Source of the DNA: Nocardioides acrostichi
GTDB lineage: Bacteria > Actinomycetota > Actinomycetes > Propionibacteriales > Nocardioidaceae
NCBI RefSeq assembly: GCF_015319165.1
Contig: NZ_JADIVZ010000001.1
Span: 1-64,000 of the forward strand
Direction of reading: 5' to 3'
DNA: 64,000 nucleotides
Under the pieces are notes generated by a model. That model was not told the DNA's origin. It saw only the letters and a list, made by a program, of their open reading frames with translations, and made no database searches. This document shows, piece by piece, positions 1 to 7,727 of the stretch (positions within the stretch are counted from its first letter, which is position 1; each line of letters starts with the position of its first letter). The position numbers were made by a program, and so were the translations under genes.

Positions 1-1202
1 CGCGTCCACGCGGTCAGGTCGGCAGCGATCATGGTCAGCGCGAGCCAGGTCTGGTTGATGTCGAACTCCCGGGAGGGGAACCGGCCCAGGCCGGATTCTT
101 TGGCGTGCCGGATGCGGTCCTCGACGCGGGCGTGGGCCCGGTGCCGGGCTTTAAGGAAGGCCAGCTGGCCGACGGTGGTGTTGGTGACGAAGGCCTGATA
201 GCGCCAGCCGTCGCGCTCCTCGAACAGCGACAGCTGCGCGCCGGGGTGCGGCCGCTCGCGGCGGACGATGACGCGCATCCCGTCCGGCCACTGCGCGAGC
301 ACCGCCGGGTTGATGAGGCCGGTCAGCTCGGCCACGTCGCCGCCTTCTCGGATGCCGCCGTCGGCGTCGATCGCGGGTGTCCAGATCTTCTTGGGGACCA
401 GGTCGATGGCGTCGCGGAGCTTCTCGGTGAGGGGGAAGCCCACGGAGTAGTCGACGCTGCGGCCGCGGACCTTGCCTTGTTCGGTGAGCCAGTCGAGCAG
501 CCCGTGGAACGCGCCAGCGCCATCGCTACGGATCAACAGCTTCTTGCGGTGAGCCGCGGGGATTTGGACGATCGCCTCGGTGAGGACGTCGATGTGGTCG
601 GCGGTGGTGTTCGATCCGGCGTTCCCGGCACGGAGCTTGCCGGCGAGGAACTCGCCGGTGTTGTCACACCACGCGCCCAGCGGGTGGTAGCCGAAGGTCC
701 GCTTGAACGTTGCCGCAGCGTTCTCCTTCTCGCTGTGGGTGACCACGATCGTGGCGTCGATGTCGATCGTGATCGTGTCTTCGAGGTCGGTGCCGGCGAC
801 CCGACTGGTCGGAACCCCGTCGGGCAGCAGGGACTCGACGTGGCGACGGGTTCGTGCCCGCGCGCGGGCGATCTGCTTCAACCGGGCCGGAGACACCTGC
901 TTCAGGGTCCGCCACACCGTCGGTGCCGAGGCGACCGGACCGAGCACGCCAGCCTGGTGGCGCAGCACGTCAATGTCGGCGATCGCCTCACCACCGTCGG
1001 CGAGCATCACCGCGACGTCTCCCAGCACACGGCCGCGGTCGTGGCCCGGGTTGAAGTTGCGGCGAGCCATCGCCGCCGAAAGGTTTCCGGTGGGGCCCGT
1101 CCGGTCGGCCAGGAGCCTCGTCGCGACGCTGCCCGCGTGGGCCACCACGCCGACACCATCACCGGTCACGGACAGACCCGCCGACCACGAAGTACGCTTC
1201 AC
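1..1202 (-). CDS. IS1380-family transposase, C-terminus cut by window edge
   Basis: DDE transposase read leftwards from a GTG at 1200-1202 and still open at base 1. An in-frame TAG lies directly upstream of this GTG, so the start is well fixed. The translation begins VKRTSWSAGLSV and contains an RNase-H-like core: IDATIVVTHSEKE (first acidic strand), FGYHPLGAWCDNTGEF, LLIRSDGAGAFH (second catalytic Asp region) and ARVEDRIRHAKESGLG (catalytic Glu region). These are hallmarks of IS1380-type transposases. About 400 codons are visible, most of the usual 450-470. No frameshift is seen in the visible part, so the copy may be intact outside the window. Confidence 0.93.
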   Translation of the reverse strand, partial: MKRTSWSAGLSVTGDGVGVVAHAGSVATRLLADRTGPTGNLSAAMARRNFNPGHDRGRVLGDVAVMLADGGEAIADIDVLRHQAGVLGPVASAPTVWRTLKQVSPARLKQIARARARTRRHVESLLPDGVPTSRVAGTDLEDTITIDIDATIVVTHSEKENAAATFKRTFGYHPLGAWCDNTGEFLAGKLRAGNAGSNTTADHIDVLTEAIVQIPAAHRKKLLIRSDGAGAFHGLLDWLTEQGKVRGRSVDYSVGFPLTEKLRDAIDLVPKKIWTPAIDADGGIREGGDVAELTGLINPAVLAQWPDGMRVIVRRERPHPGAQLSLFEERDGWRYQAFVTNTTVGQLAFLKARHRAHARVEDRIRHAKESGLGRFPSREFDINQTWLALTMIAADLTAWT

Positions 1203-1326
1203 CTACCGAGTGCCTCTCTGCTGGGACTACTTGAACCGTCGCAAGTCCAAGTTTCCCCTGCAGTGCAGGCACTTCGGTGCTTCTACGCGCCGATCACGCT
1301 GCGGAGTCGTGAACGATCCGGGTTAA
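1..1326 (-). mobile_element. IS1380-type insertion sequence, transposase-start end
   Basis: The element carries the transposase above plus about 125 bases of leader. Its outer end is around 1309-1326, where GTGAACGATCCGGGTTAA matches the equivalent end of a second copy at 2371-2387. That repetition marks the terminal inverted repeat. The other end lies outside the window, so the full length and target duplication cannot be read. Confidence 0.8.
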
Positions 1327-1338
1327 GGAGAAGTTTGA

Positions 1339-1656
1339 GTGACTGCACAAATTAAGTTTGATAGGCCCCCTTACCATTTTGGTGGCGCAGATTTTTTCCG
1401 GCGCTACGATTGTTACGTGGACGGTTTTAATGTAGGGAAACTGGCAAAGGATTCGAGCTTGACGTGTCAAGTCGAGCCAGGAAATCATGTCGTTGAAGCT
1501 AGGATAGACTGGCAAGGAAGTGACCAGCAAAGCATCTTCTTAGAAGCCAACGAGGTTGCCGTAGTGACGGTAATCACCGAGGCGAAGCTAGCGACGTTTG
1601 CTTCGAAGATGGTGAAACGCCGCGGCTGGCTTTCGCTTCGAGTTAAGTTGGAGTAA
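1339..1656 (+). CDS. hypothetical protein with PEGA-like beta fold, low-GC
   Basis: Protein of 105 residues from GTG 1339, with AAGGAG eight bases upstream just outside the IS1380 end. It has no signal peptide or membrane segment. The pattern YDCYVDGFNVGKL ... VEPGNHVVEARIDWQGS resembles small PEGA-like proteins, in which a 'DG..VG.L' turn is followed by 'PG.H.V'. The C-terminus is basic (MVKRRGW). Base composition is far lower in GC than the chromosome around it, with codons such as TTA, ATA and AGG, which points to recent transfer. It sits between two IS1380 ends. Function is unknown and the PEGA-like resemblance is by pattern only. Confidence 0.7.
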   Translation: MTAQIKFDRPPYHFGGADFFRRYDCYVDGFNVGKLAKDSSLTCQVEPGNHVVEARIDWQGSDQQSIFLEANEVAVVTVITEAKLATFASKMVKRRGWLSLRVKLE

Positions 1657-1693
1657 GATTTTCATGAGAAGCTGTTGCAAGGATCGCTGTGAA

Positions 1694-1970
1694 GTGAACC
1701 GTCACGGGTTCTCTGCCGCTCCTATACGGGGTGCGGCCCTCGGTTGAGGGCAGCGTAATAGTCGTGCTCGTGTTCGGCTGGCGGGATCTGGCCGGTACTG
1801 GAGTGCAGGCGGCGGTGGTTCCACCAGTCGACCCAGCCGGCGGCGGCGTACTCGCCGTCGACGAGGGTCTTGAACGGACCTGTATGGAAGACGTCGGTGG
1901 TGATGGCCTCGGTCTTATACAGACCGATGATCGATTGGGCCCTACCCCCGTGTCCAAGATCCGGGTTCAA
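1694..1970 (-). pseudogene. IS3-family transposase orfB, C-terminal fragment
   Basis: The fragment encodes IIGLYKTEAIT, WVDWWNHRRLHSSTGQ, IPPAEHEHDYYAALN and then a stop at 1722. This is the tail of an IS3-type (rve integrase) transposase, including the region after the last catalytic Glu. Homology begins about ten codons into the open frame and everything upstream is missing. Bases 1694-1722 (TGAACCGTCACGGG on the plus strand) look like the IS3 element terminus beyond the stop. It cannot make an active transposase. Confidence 0.8.
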
Positions 1971-2194
1971 GGCCCGACGCCGAGCGTTGACTTACCAAGC
2001 TGGAGACGATGAGCGACATTGTTCAATCAGCGCGGTCTCGGGCCCCAAGAGTTCTTGGAATCCGGGTCCGAGTCCGGTTCGGTACCGGCGAATTGGTCGA
2101 GTCGGCCCGCCTGGCAAGGAGAGTCCCGGGGAGGGGTGGGGTTTGAGGGCTGGCGGCGCGGCGTGAGGTAGAGGGCCATCGGCGGGATCTTCGG

Positions 2195-2257
2195 TGTGTA
2201 CGGCCAAGCACTCACTGAAGAAAGAGGTCCACCGATGGCCATGCCCCAGTCTGCCCT
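2195..2257 (+). mobile_element. possible IS256-type transposase start, truncated
   Basis: A well-placed GAAAGAGGT precedes ATG 2235, which opens MAMPQSALL. This resembles the first residues of actinobacterial IS256-type (mutator) transposases. The frame is interrupted after nine codons, where IS1380-end sequence begins at 2258. The identification rests on nine residues only and could be coincidence. Confidence 0.25.
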
Positions 2258-2387
2258 GCTTCACCTACCGAGTGCCTTCCGCTGGGCGACCTGGAACCTC
2301 AGACAAGTCCAAGTCTTCCCTGCTCAGATGGCACTTCCGTGTTTCTACGCGTCGATCACGCCGCCGTGTCGTGAACGATCCGGGCTA
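2258..2387 (-). mobile_element. solo IS1380 end (transposase-less remnant)
   Basis: This 130-bp stretch is a diverged direct copy of 1197-1326: the shared blocks include TTCACCTACCGAGTGCC, AAGTCCAAG, TTCTACGCG, CGATCACGC and GTGAACGATCCGGG. It starts almost exactly at the transposase start codon of the full copy and ends at the same terminal repeat, so only leader and terminus remain. It interrupts an istB-like tail on its right side. Confidence 0.8.
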
Positions 2388-2465
2388 ACGCTGACCGGCG
2401 AGTCCTACCGCACCCGGACCCGCCGCCACCTACTCGCCAACACACCTCCGGCCAGCAACCGCTGA
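2388..2465 (+). pseudogene. IstB (IS21 helper ATPase) C-terminal remnant
   Basis: Only the last ~25 codons remain: LTGESYRTRTRRHLLA followed by a stop at 2463-2465. This is the characteristic end of the IS21-family AAA+ helper IstB. The 5' part was replaced by the IS1380 end. Bases 2485-2530 (GTCAAAATTCAGACG ... GGGTCAGTTTTCGCG) look like the IS21 right end that normally follows istB. Confidence 0.7.
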
Positions 2466-2846
2466 CCGGACCAACCGAAGAGGGGTCAAAATTCAGACGA
2501 CGCCAGGGGGTCAGTTTTCGCGCGGAGTTGACAAACGCTCGCGGTGATCGCGTAAAGAGGCAATAAACCGCCCCCTCGGCCCTGTCCACCGGCGTTGATT
2601 TGTGATCGGTGGTTTCGCTGAATCGCGGTGACCTCCCGTAGTGGGGGGCGGGGCGCGCTGGAGGGCCGGCCGGGTCGGCCGTCCTCCAGGCAGCCCCTGC
2701 CGATGTGGTCGGACCACTGTTCACGGATCACGGTCGCCACACAGGGTCAGAACCTGCCGTAGCCCGTCCGCCCCAGGGGCGGGGCGAGATCGTCAGTGTA
2801 GGTCCAGAGTCACAACCTTTCTGCCCGTCGGCGCATCCCACCGAAC
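2466..2846. other. non-coding boundary between IS debris and chromosome
   Basis: No convincing reading frame is present. The first ~60 bases look like the IS21 right terminus. A GC-rich imperfect hairpin (about 2661-2690, arms GGAGGGCCGGCCG and CGGCCGTCCTCC) follows, without a T tract. The last ~100 bases should hold the promoter of the lipoprotein gene at 2847, but no clear -10/-35 pair is visible. Confidence 0.5.
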
Positions 2847-3485
2847 ATGAACACGACGACAGCGGCTTCGATCCGGCGCCGCTGGTGGCGCGGCCTCGCC
2901 GTCACCGGCGTCCTCGCCCTAGCGCTCGGCACCGCGGCTGGGTGCGGCACGGAGGACTCCGACGTGGCCGCCGACCCGTCGGCCAGCCCGATGGCCACCT
3001 CGACCCAAAACCCGAGCCCGAGCCAGAGCCCGAGCCAGGCGCCCAGCGAGTTCGCGCCCGAGGAGGCGTCGGTGAGCGCGAGCGCCTCGGCCAAGCCCAC
3101 CTACATCCGCTACGCCGGCGGTGAGTACGCAGGCCCGTTCGTCGCCGACAGCAGCCAGATCGACAAGCTCGAGGGAGCGCCGGAGTCCTTCAAGACCTTC
3201 ATCGGCACGGTGGCCGACGAGCTCGAGGCGACGAACGACTGCAAGCCGAAGAGCGGGGTGAACGTGTTCGACGTGCGCTCCGACGGCTACGCCTCGGGCG
3301 GCGTCCACCAGTGCGGCGGCTACGTCGCACTGTGGGCGGAGGTCGACGGCACGTGGAAGGAGATCGGCGGCACCCAGGCGGCCTGGAGGTGCAGCCTACT
3401 GAAGCGCTACGGCGTGCCGCACGTGGTAGTCAACAAGTGCGCCGTGCCCGGGCAGGACGAGCTCGTCGTCAACCACCAGAAGTGA
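2847..3485 (+). CDS. secreted lipoprotein, paralogue of the next gene
   Basis: Protein of 212 residues. An Arg-rich n-region (RRRWWR) and hydrophobic core precede a lipobox ending TAAGC, so Cys at about position 33 should be lipidated. A Ser/Pro/Gln-rich linker (about 40-85) leads to a globular domain that opens YIRYAGGEYAGPFVA and contains VFDVRSDGYASGG and CGGYVALWAEV, with five or six conserved Cys. The next gene encodes the same domain in the same order, so this is a tandem duplication. No catalytic motif is seen. I do not recognise the family; it is probably an extracytoplasmic binding or structural domain. Confidence 0.85.
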   Translation: MNTTTAASIRRRWWRGLAVTGVLALALGTAAGCGTEDSDVAADPSASPMATSTQNPSPSQSPSQAPSEFAPEEASVSASASAKPTYIRYAGGEYAGPFVADSSQIDKLEGAPESFKTFIGTVADELEATNDCKPKSGVNVFDVRSDGYASGGVHQCGGYVALWAEVDGTWKEIGGTQAAWRCSLLKRYGVPHVVVNKCAVPGQDELVVNHQK

Positions 3486-3511
3486 CCACCCTTGCCACCA
3501 AGGAGATGACC

Positions 3512-4138
3512 ATGAGCAGCACCCGACCGGCCCCACGCACTCTGTGGCACGGCGCCGCGGCAGCCGGCGTCCTCACCGTCACGCTCGGTGCCCTCGCCGG
3601 CTGTGGCGATCCAGGCCCCGAGATCATCTCCGGGAGCCCGCAGGGAGCATCCGCGAGCGAGTCGCTCGCCCCGTCCGGCGACTCCCCGGCGTCGTCACCC
3701 GCGTCGTCACCCGCGACGTCAACGTCACCCTCGGAGACCGCGAAGCCGGAGTACATCCGCTACGCGGGCGGGGAGGATCCCGGGCCGTTCATCGCGAACA
3801 GCACCCAGGTCGCCAAGCTCAAGGGCGCGCCCGACGACTTCAAGAACTTCATCGGCCGGGTCGCCGACGACCTCCAGGAGCAGAGCAGTTGTCAGGCCGA
3901 TGTCGGGGTGACCGTGTTCGACGTGCGCAGCGACGGCTTCGCCTCCGGCGCCATCAGCGACTGCGGCGGCTACCAGGCGCTGTGGGCCAAGGTCGGTCAG
4001 GAGTGGAAGGAGATCGCCGGCACCCAAGACATCTGGACCTGCTCCCTGCTCAAGGAGTACGCGGTGCCCAGCGACGTCGCCGGCAACCAGTGCTACGTGC
4101 CCGGCCAGAGTGATCTCCAGAAGTACCGACAGAAGTGA
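3512..4138 (+). CDS. secreted lipoprotein, paralogue of the preceding gene
   Basis: Protein of 208 residues. ATG 3512 is preferred over ATG 3506 because AAGGAG ends at 3505, which gives a six-base spacing. The signal peptide ends in LAGC (lipobox Cys about 32). It is followed by a Ser/Ala/Pro linker with SPASSPASS repeats and the same domain as the upstream gene: YIRYAGGEDPGPFIA, VFDVRSDGFASG, CGGYQALWAKV, and Cys near the end. The gap to the preceding stop is 26 bases, so the two are probably co-transcribed. Conserved blocks between the copies point to the functional surface, and the linker has diverged freely. Confidence 0.85.
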   Translation: MSSTRPAPRTLWHGAAAAGVLTVTLGALAGCGDPGPEIISGSPQGASASESLAPSGDSPASSPASSPATSTSPSETAKPEYIRYAGGEDPGPFIANSTQVAKLKGAPDDFKNFIGRVADDLQEQSSCQADVGVTVFDVRSDGFASGAISDCGGYQALWAKVGQEWKEIAGTQDIWTCSLLKEYAVPSDVAGNQCYVPGQSDLQKYRQK

Positions 4139-4205
4139 CCGCACCCGTCGCTGCCGGACAGTAGAGTCCGCCGGACCGTCATCGACCCAACGCTTGGGGA
4201 CGCGC

Positions 4206-5762
4206 ATGACTCTCACCCACACCGGACGACGCGGCGTGGCCGCCCTGACCGTCTCGGCGATGGCCGTGCTCGGCGCCGTCGGCTCGGCTGGACCCTCCTC
4301 CGAGGCGGCCCCGGTCGGCTCGGCGGGCACGGACTCACCCGCACCATTGGTGATGCCGGGGAACGCAGTGCAGGAGAGCTACACGCCGCCGTCCAAGCGG
4401 CCGAACATCCTGCTCATCACCACCGACGACATGGCGCCCGGTGATCTCGCCTTCATGCCCCACGTGCGCCGGTTGATCGGGAAGGCCGGCACCACCTTCA
4501 CCAACGCAGTGGCGCCGACGCCGATCTGCGTACCCGCCCGCGCCAGCCTGCTGACCGGTCAATACGCCCACAACCACGGTGCGGTGACCATCGGCGGCCA
4601 GGGCGGGGGCTTCGACGCCTTCGGCGACAAGGCCACGCTGCCGGTGTGGCTGAAGAAGGCCGGCTACGACACCCTTTTCGTCGGCAAGTACCTCAACTCC
4701 TACGGCCAGGGTCGGCGCTCGAAGACCTACGTGCCGCCGGGGTGGAGCGACTGGCGCGGCAGCCTCGACCCCACCACCTACGACTTCTCCCACGCCCGGC
4801 TCAACATCAACCGCCACGTGCGCGATATCAAGACATACAACACCACCGTCTTCGCCGACCAGACGGCCGCCATGCTCAACGCGCCACGGCGCCGGCAACA
4901 CCCCTGGTACCTCTGGGTCAACTACGTCGCACCGCACTTCGGCGGCCCGCGCGAGGCCGACGACCCGCTGCGCACCCACCCGCACTACACGCCCGTGGTG
5001 AAGACGACCTCGCCCGCGCCGAAGTACCGCAACGCCTTCGCCGGCACACCGCTGCCGAACACGCCCGACATGTTCGAGAGCCACACGAAGGACAAGGCGA
5101 AGGGCTCACCGGCGCGCAACCGGTGGGACAAGACCGGCAGGCTGCTGCTGCGGGAGGCCCACCAGCAGCGCCTCGAGGCGCTCCAGTCGGTCGACGACGC
5201 GGTGGCTCGCCACCTGCGCATCCTGCGCCGCACCACGATGCTCGAGAACACCATCGTGGCGTTCGGGTCCGACAACGGCTACGCCGTCGGTCAGCACAAC
5301 GTCGACGGCAAGCTGTGGCACTACGGCACCATCGCCCACGTGCCGCTGGTGATGCGCGGCCCGGGCATCCCGCGCGACGCGCGGCGCAACGTGCTGGTCG
5401 GCCTGCCCGATCTGCCGGTCTCGTTCGCCGCGGCGGCTCGCGCCAAGCCGATGCGCCGCGTCGACGGGATCAACGTTCTTGCCCACCTGGGCAAGAACCC
5501 CGGGCGCCGCGTGCTGCCGGTCGAGGCCTGGCCCGTCGAGGGCCACGGGCACCGCCTCTACCGCGGTGTGCGCGTCGGTCCGTGGAGCTACGCGCGGCTG
5601 CGTGGTGGCGGCGAGGAGCTCTACAACCTCGCCGACGACCCGTTCGAGCTCAGCAGCCGGCTCGGCACCCGCTACGAGGACCAGCTGACCGAGCTGCGGA
5701 AGCTGACTCGCGACCTGACCGACTGCGCCGGCTCGGAGTGCCTGCCGCAGTTCTACAAGTAG
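4206..5762 (+). CDS. secreted sulfatase
   Basis: Protein of 518 residues from ATG 4206 (GGGGAC upstream). An in-frame ATG at 4110 lies inside the preceding gene and is less likely. An N-terminal signal peptide (about 1-35) precedes the alkaline-phosphatase-fold domain. RPNILLITTDDM holds the first metal ligands (Asp 74-75). CVPARASLLTGQ carries the sulfatase C-x-P-x-R motif whose Cys108 is normally oxidised to formylglycine. FGSDNGYAVGQHN supplies the second pair of metal ligands. It should hydrolyse sulfate esters outside the cell. The natural substrate is not evident, and a formylglycine-generating enzyme would have to be encoded elsewhere. Confidence 0.92.
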   Translation: MTLTHTGRRGVAALTVSAMAVLGAVGSAGPSSEAAPVGSAGTDSPAPLVMPGNAVQESYTPPSKRPNILLITTDDMAPGDLAFMPHVRRLIGKAGTTFTNAVAPTPICVPARASLLTGQYAHNHGAVTIGGQGGGFDAFGDKATLPVWLKKAGYDTLFVGKYLNSYGQGRRSKTYVPPGWSDWRGSLDPTTYDFSHARLNINRHVRDIKTYNTTVFADQTAAMLNAPRRRQHPWYLWVNYVAPHFGGPREADDPLRTHPHYTPVVKTTSPAPKYRNAFAGTPLPNTPDMFESHTKDKAKGSPARNRWDKTGRLLLREAHQQRLEALQSVDDAVARHLRILRRTTMLENTIVAFGSDNGYAVGQHNVDGKLWHYGTIAHVPLVMRGPGIPRDARRNVLVGLPDLPVSFAAAARAKPMRRVDGINVLAHLGKNPGRRVLPVEAWPVEGHGHRLYRGVRVGPWSYARLRGGGEELYNLADDPFELSSRLGTRYEDQLTELRKLTRDLTDCAGSECLPQFYK

Positions 5763-5781
5763 GAGACGGACACTTCATCCC

Positions 5782-7224
5782 ATGCTCTCTCGGATCCCCC
5801 TGGCCCGGCTGACCTCCCTCCTTGCCCACGCGCTCGTGCTGGTGGTGCTCGCCGCCCTGCTGGGAGCGGCCCCGACCGAAGCCGCCGACGCCGAGTCGGG
5901 GGCGTCCCTCACGCTCGACGTGCCGCCCGGGTACGCCGACACCGACGCCCCGCTCACCCTCACCCTCCTCGACGCGGACGGCGCACCCCTGGCCGGCGAG
6001 CAGGTGCAGGTCGAGCGGCGCAAGGCGGGGAAGTGGCGCCAGGTCGCCACGCTGACCACAGACGACCAGGGCGCGGCCAGCACCACGCTGACCCGCTCGA
6101 AGCAGCCGAAGGACAACCGGGTGCGGGCCACCTGGGCGGGGGATCCGAACGCCACCCCGCCCGTCGACGGCGCCTCCGCCGGACCGCTCACGATGCAGCT
6201 GCGGCCTCGGTCCTCACGTCCGCGGCTGCTTGGCCCCAGCAGCGTCGTCGACGAGCAGAGCATCGACTTGACCATCCGGTGGCGCACCGGCAACGGCGAC
6301 CCCGTCTCGGGGCGCGTGAAGCTCCAGCGGCGCGACCCGGGGCAGCAGTGGCGCACCGTGCGGCGTCCGCGCACCGGCGACGACGGCACCCACACGTTCA
6401 CCACGACCCCGCGGGTCGACACGAGGTGGCGGGTGCTCACGCAGCGGCGCCCGTGGATCCAGCGCGGGGTCAGCCCGGTGAAGGCCGTCGACAACGTCCC
6501 GCCCGGCGACCCCGTCGTGCTGCCGAAGGCGGCACCCGCGCCCCGGCGGTCGCTGCCGCGGGCGCCCCGCGCGGTGGGGGCCGGCGCGAACGCCGTCGTC
6601 ACCGGCATCCCGAGCGGTGTGTGGCGCTCGATGGTGGGTCGCTCCTGGCACCGCGGCTGTCCGGTGGGTCGCTCCCAGCTGCGGCTGTTGCGGGTCAACT
6701 ACTGGGGCTACGACGGCTACCGCTACCGCGGTGAGCTGGTGGCGCGGGCCGACGTGATGGGCCAGATGCGCGGCGTGTTCGAGACGTTGTACGCCCGCGA
6801 TCTCCCGGTGCGATCGATGGTGCGCGTCGACCGGTTCGGCTGGTCACCCAAGCTCCAGGGGGCCAACGACTACGCCTCGATGGCCGCCGGCAACACCTCG
6901 GCGTTCAACTGTCGCCAGGTGGTCGGTCGCCCCGGCGTGAACTCGCCGCACACCTACGGTCGCGCGCTCGACCTCAACACCTGGGAGAACCCCTACTACT
7001 CCGCCGGCCGCTGGTGGCCCGACACCTGGTGGGTCAACCGGTCGCACCCGCGCGTCGCCTGGCGATCGACCTCGCACGCCGTGGTGAGGATCCTCAAGGC
7101 ACACGGGTTCCGCTGGACCTACGGCACCCAGGACTCACAGCACTTCGACGCCGTGCCCCGCAACGCCCGCGTGGCACCACGCATGCTGCTGCCGAAGGGC
7201 TGCCGCACCCAGGTCTGCGACTGA
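5782..7224 (+). CDS. secreted M15-type D-Ala-D-Ala carboxypeptidase-like protein with Ig-like repeats
   Basis: Protein of 480 residues. A signal peptide (about 1-34) is followed by two beta-sandwich-like segments, each with a 'V.R...GKWR.VAT..TDDQG' type strand pattern (about 40-130 and 150-235). The C-terminal M15_4 peptidase domain has SPHTYGRALDLN (zinc ligands His and Asp) and SQHFDAV (third zinc ligand His). It should trim peptidoglycan stem peptides, with the Ig-like part positioning it in the wall. It starts 19 bases after the sulfatase stop, and its own stop overlaps the next start (TGATG), so it is co-transcribed with both. Confidence 0.88.
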   Translation: MLSRIPLARLTSLLAHALVLVVLAALLGAAPTEAADAESGASLTLDVPPGYADTDAPLTLTLLDADGAPLAGEQVQVERRKAGKWRQVATLTTDDQGAASTTLTRSKQPKDNRVRATWAGDPNATPPVDGASAGPLTMQLRPRSSRPRLLGPSSVVDEQSIDLTIRWRTGNGDPVSGRVKLQRRDPGQQWRTVRRPRTGDDGTHTFTTTPRVDTRWRVLTQRRPWIQRGVSPVKAVDNVPPGDPVVLPKAAPAPRRSLPRAPRAVGAGANAVVTGIPSGVWRSMVGRSWHRGCPVGRSQLRLLRVNYWGYDGYRYRGELVARADVMGQMRGVFETLYARDLPVRSMVRVDRFGWSPKLQGANDYASMAAGNTSAFNCRQVVGRPGVNSPHTYGRALDLNTWENPYYSAGRWWPDTWWVNRSHPRVAWRSTSHAVVRILKAHGFRWTYGTQDSQHFDAVPRNARVAPRMLLPKGCRTQVCD

Positions 7225-7658
7225 TGGCCGATCCGGTCTCGACCTCACCCGCGGCGTGCGTGTTCTGCCGCATCGTCGCGGGTGAGGACGAAGCAGCCGT
7301 CGTGCTCGAGACCGACGACCTGATCGCATTCCTCGACCAACGGCCGGTGTTCCGCGGGCACGTGCTGCTGGTGCCGCGCGAGCACGTCGTCACACTGCCC
7401 GACCTCCCGGCGGCCCTGCGCGACCCGTTCCTCGCCGCGGCCCAGCGCATCGCGACCGCGGTGGTCGAGGGGCTGGGTGCCCAGGGCAGCTTCGTGGCGA
7501 TGAACAACACCGTCAGCCAGTCGGTGCCCCACCTGCACCTGCACGTCGTGCCGCGCACCAAGGGCGACGGACTGCGCGGCTTCTTCTGGCCCCGGCAGAA
7601 GTACGGCGACGGCGAGCGAGCCGAGTACGCCGCCCGGCTGCACGCCGCCCTGGCCTGA
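7224..7658 (+). CDS. HIT-family nucleotide hydrolase/transferase
   Basis: Protein of 144 residues from ATG 7224, which overlaps the preceding stop. N-terminal CVFCRIVAGE is the usual HIT opening. The catalytic triad motif is HLHLHVV near residue 110, with the middle His as nucleophile. Members cleave AMP or other leaving groups from dinucleoside polyphosphates or aminoacyl-AMP-like substrates. The exact substrate cannot be told from sequence. Translational coupling with a secreted peptidase looks like operon packing, not a shared pathway. Confidence 0.92.
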   Translation: MADPVSTSPAACVFCRIVAGEDEAAVVLETDDLIAFLDQRPVFRGHVLLVPREHVVTLPDLPAALRDPFLAAAQRIATAVVEGLGAQGSFVAMNNTVSQSVPHLHLHVVPRTKGDGLRGFFWPRQKYGDGERAEYAARLHAALA

Positions 7659-7676
7659 CCACCGGGCGGTCGTCCT

Positions 7677-7701
7677 CGTCGGGAGCCGCAGCTCCCTGAC
7701 G
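7677..7701. terminator. bidirectional hairpin between convergent genes
   Basis: CGTCGGGAGC pairs with GCTCCC(T)GACG around a CGCA loop: ten base pairs with one bulged T. It lies between the HIT gene and the convergent efflux gene. There is no strong T tract on either strand. Confidence 0.55.
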
Positions 7702-7727
7702 AACCTGCCCGGGTCCGACGAGTGGGC

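Noticed and set aside
105..1355. 416-codon plus-strand frame over the transposase
   Set aside because: The opposite strand encodes a recognisable IS1380 transposase; the plus frame has no domain.
1..2846. Prophage or integrative element with attachment site
   Set aside because: Only IS fragments are present; there is no integrase, no phage gene and no tRNA-derived repeat.
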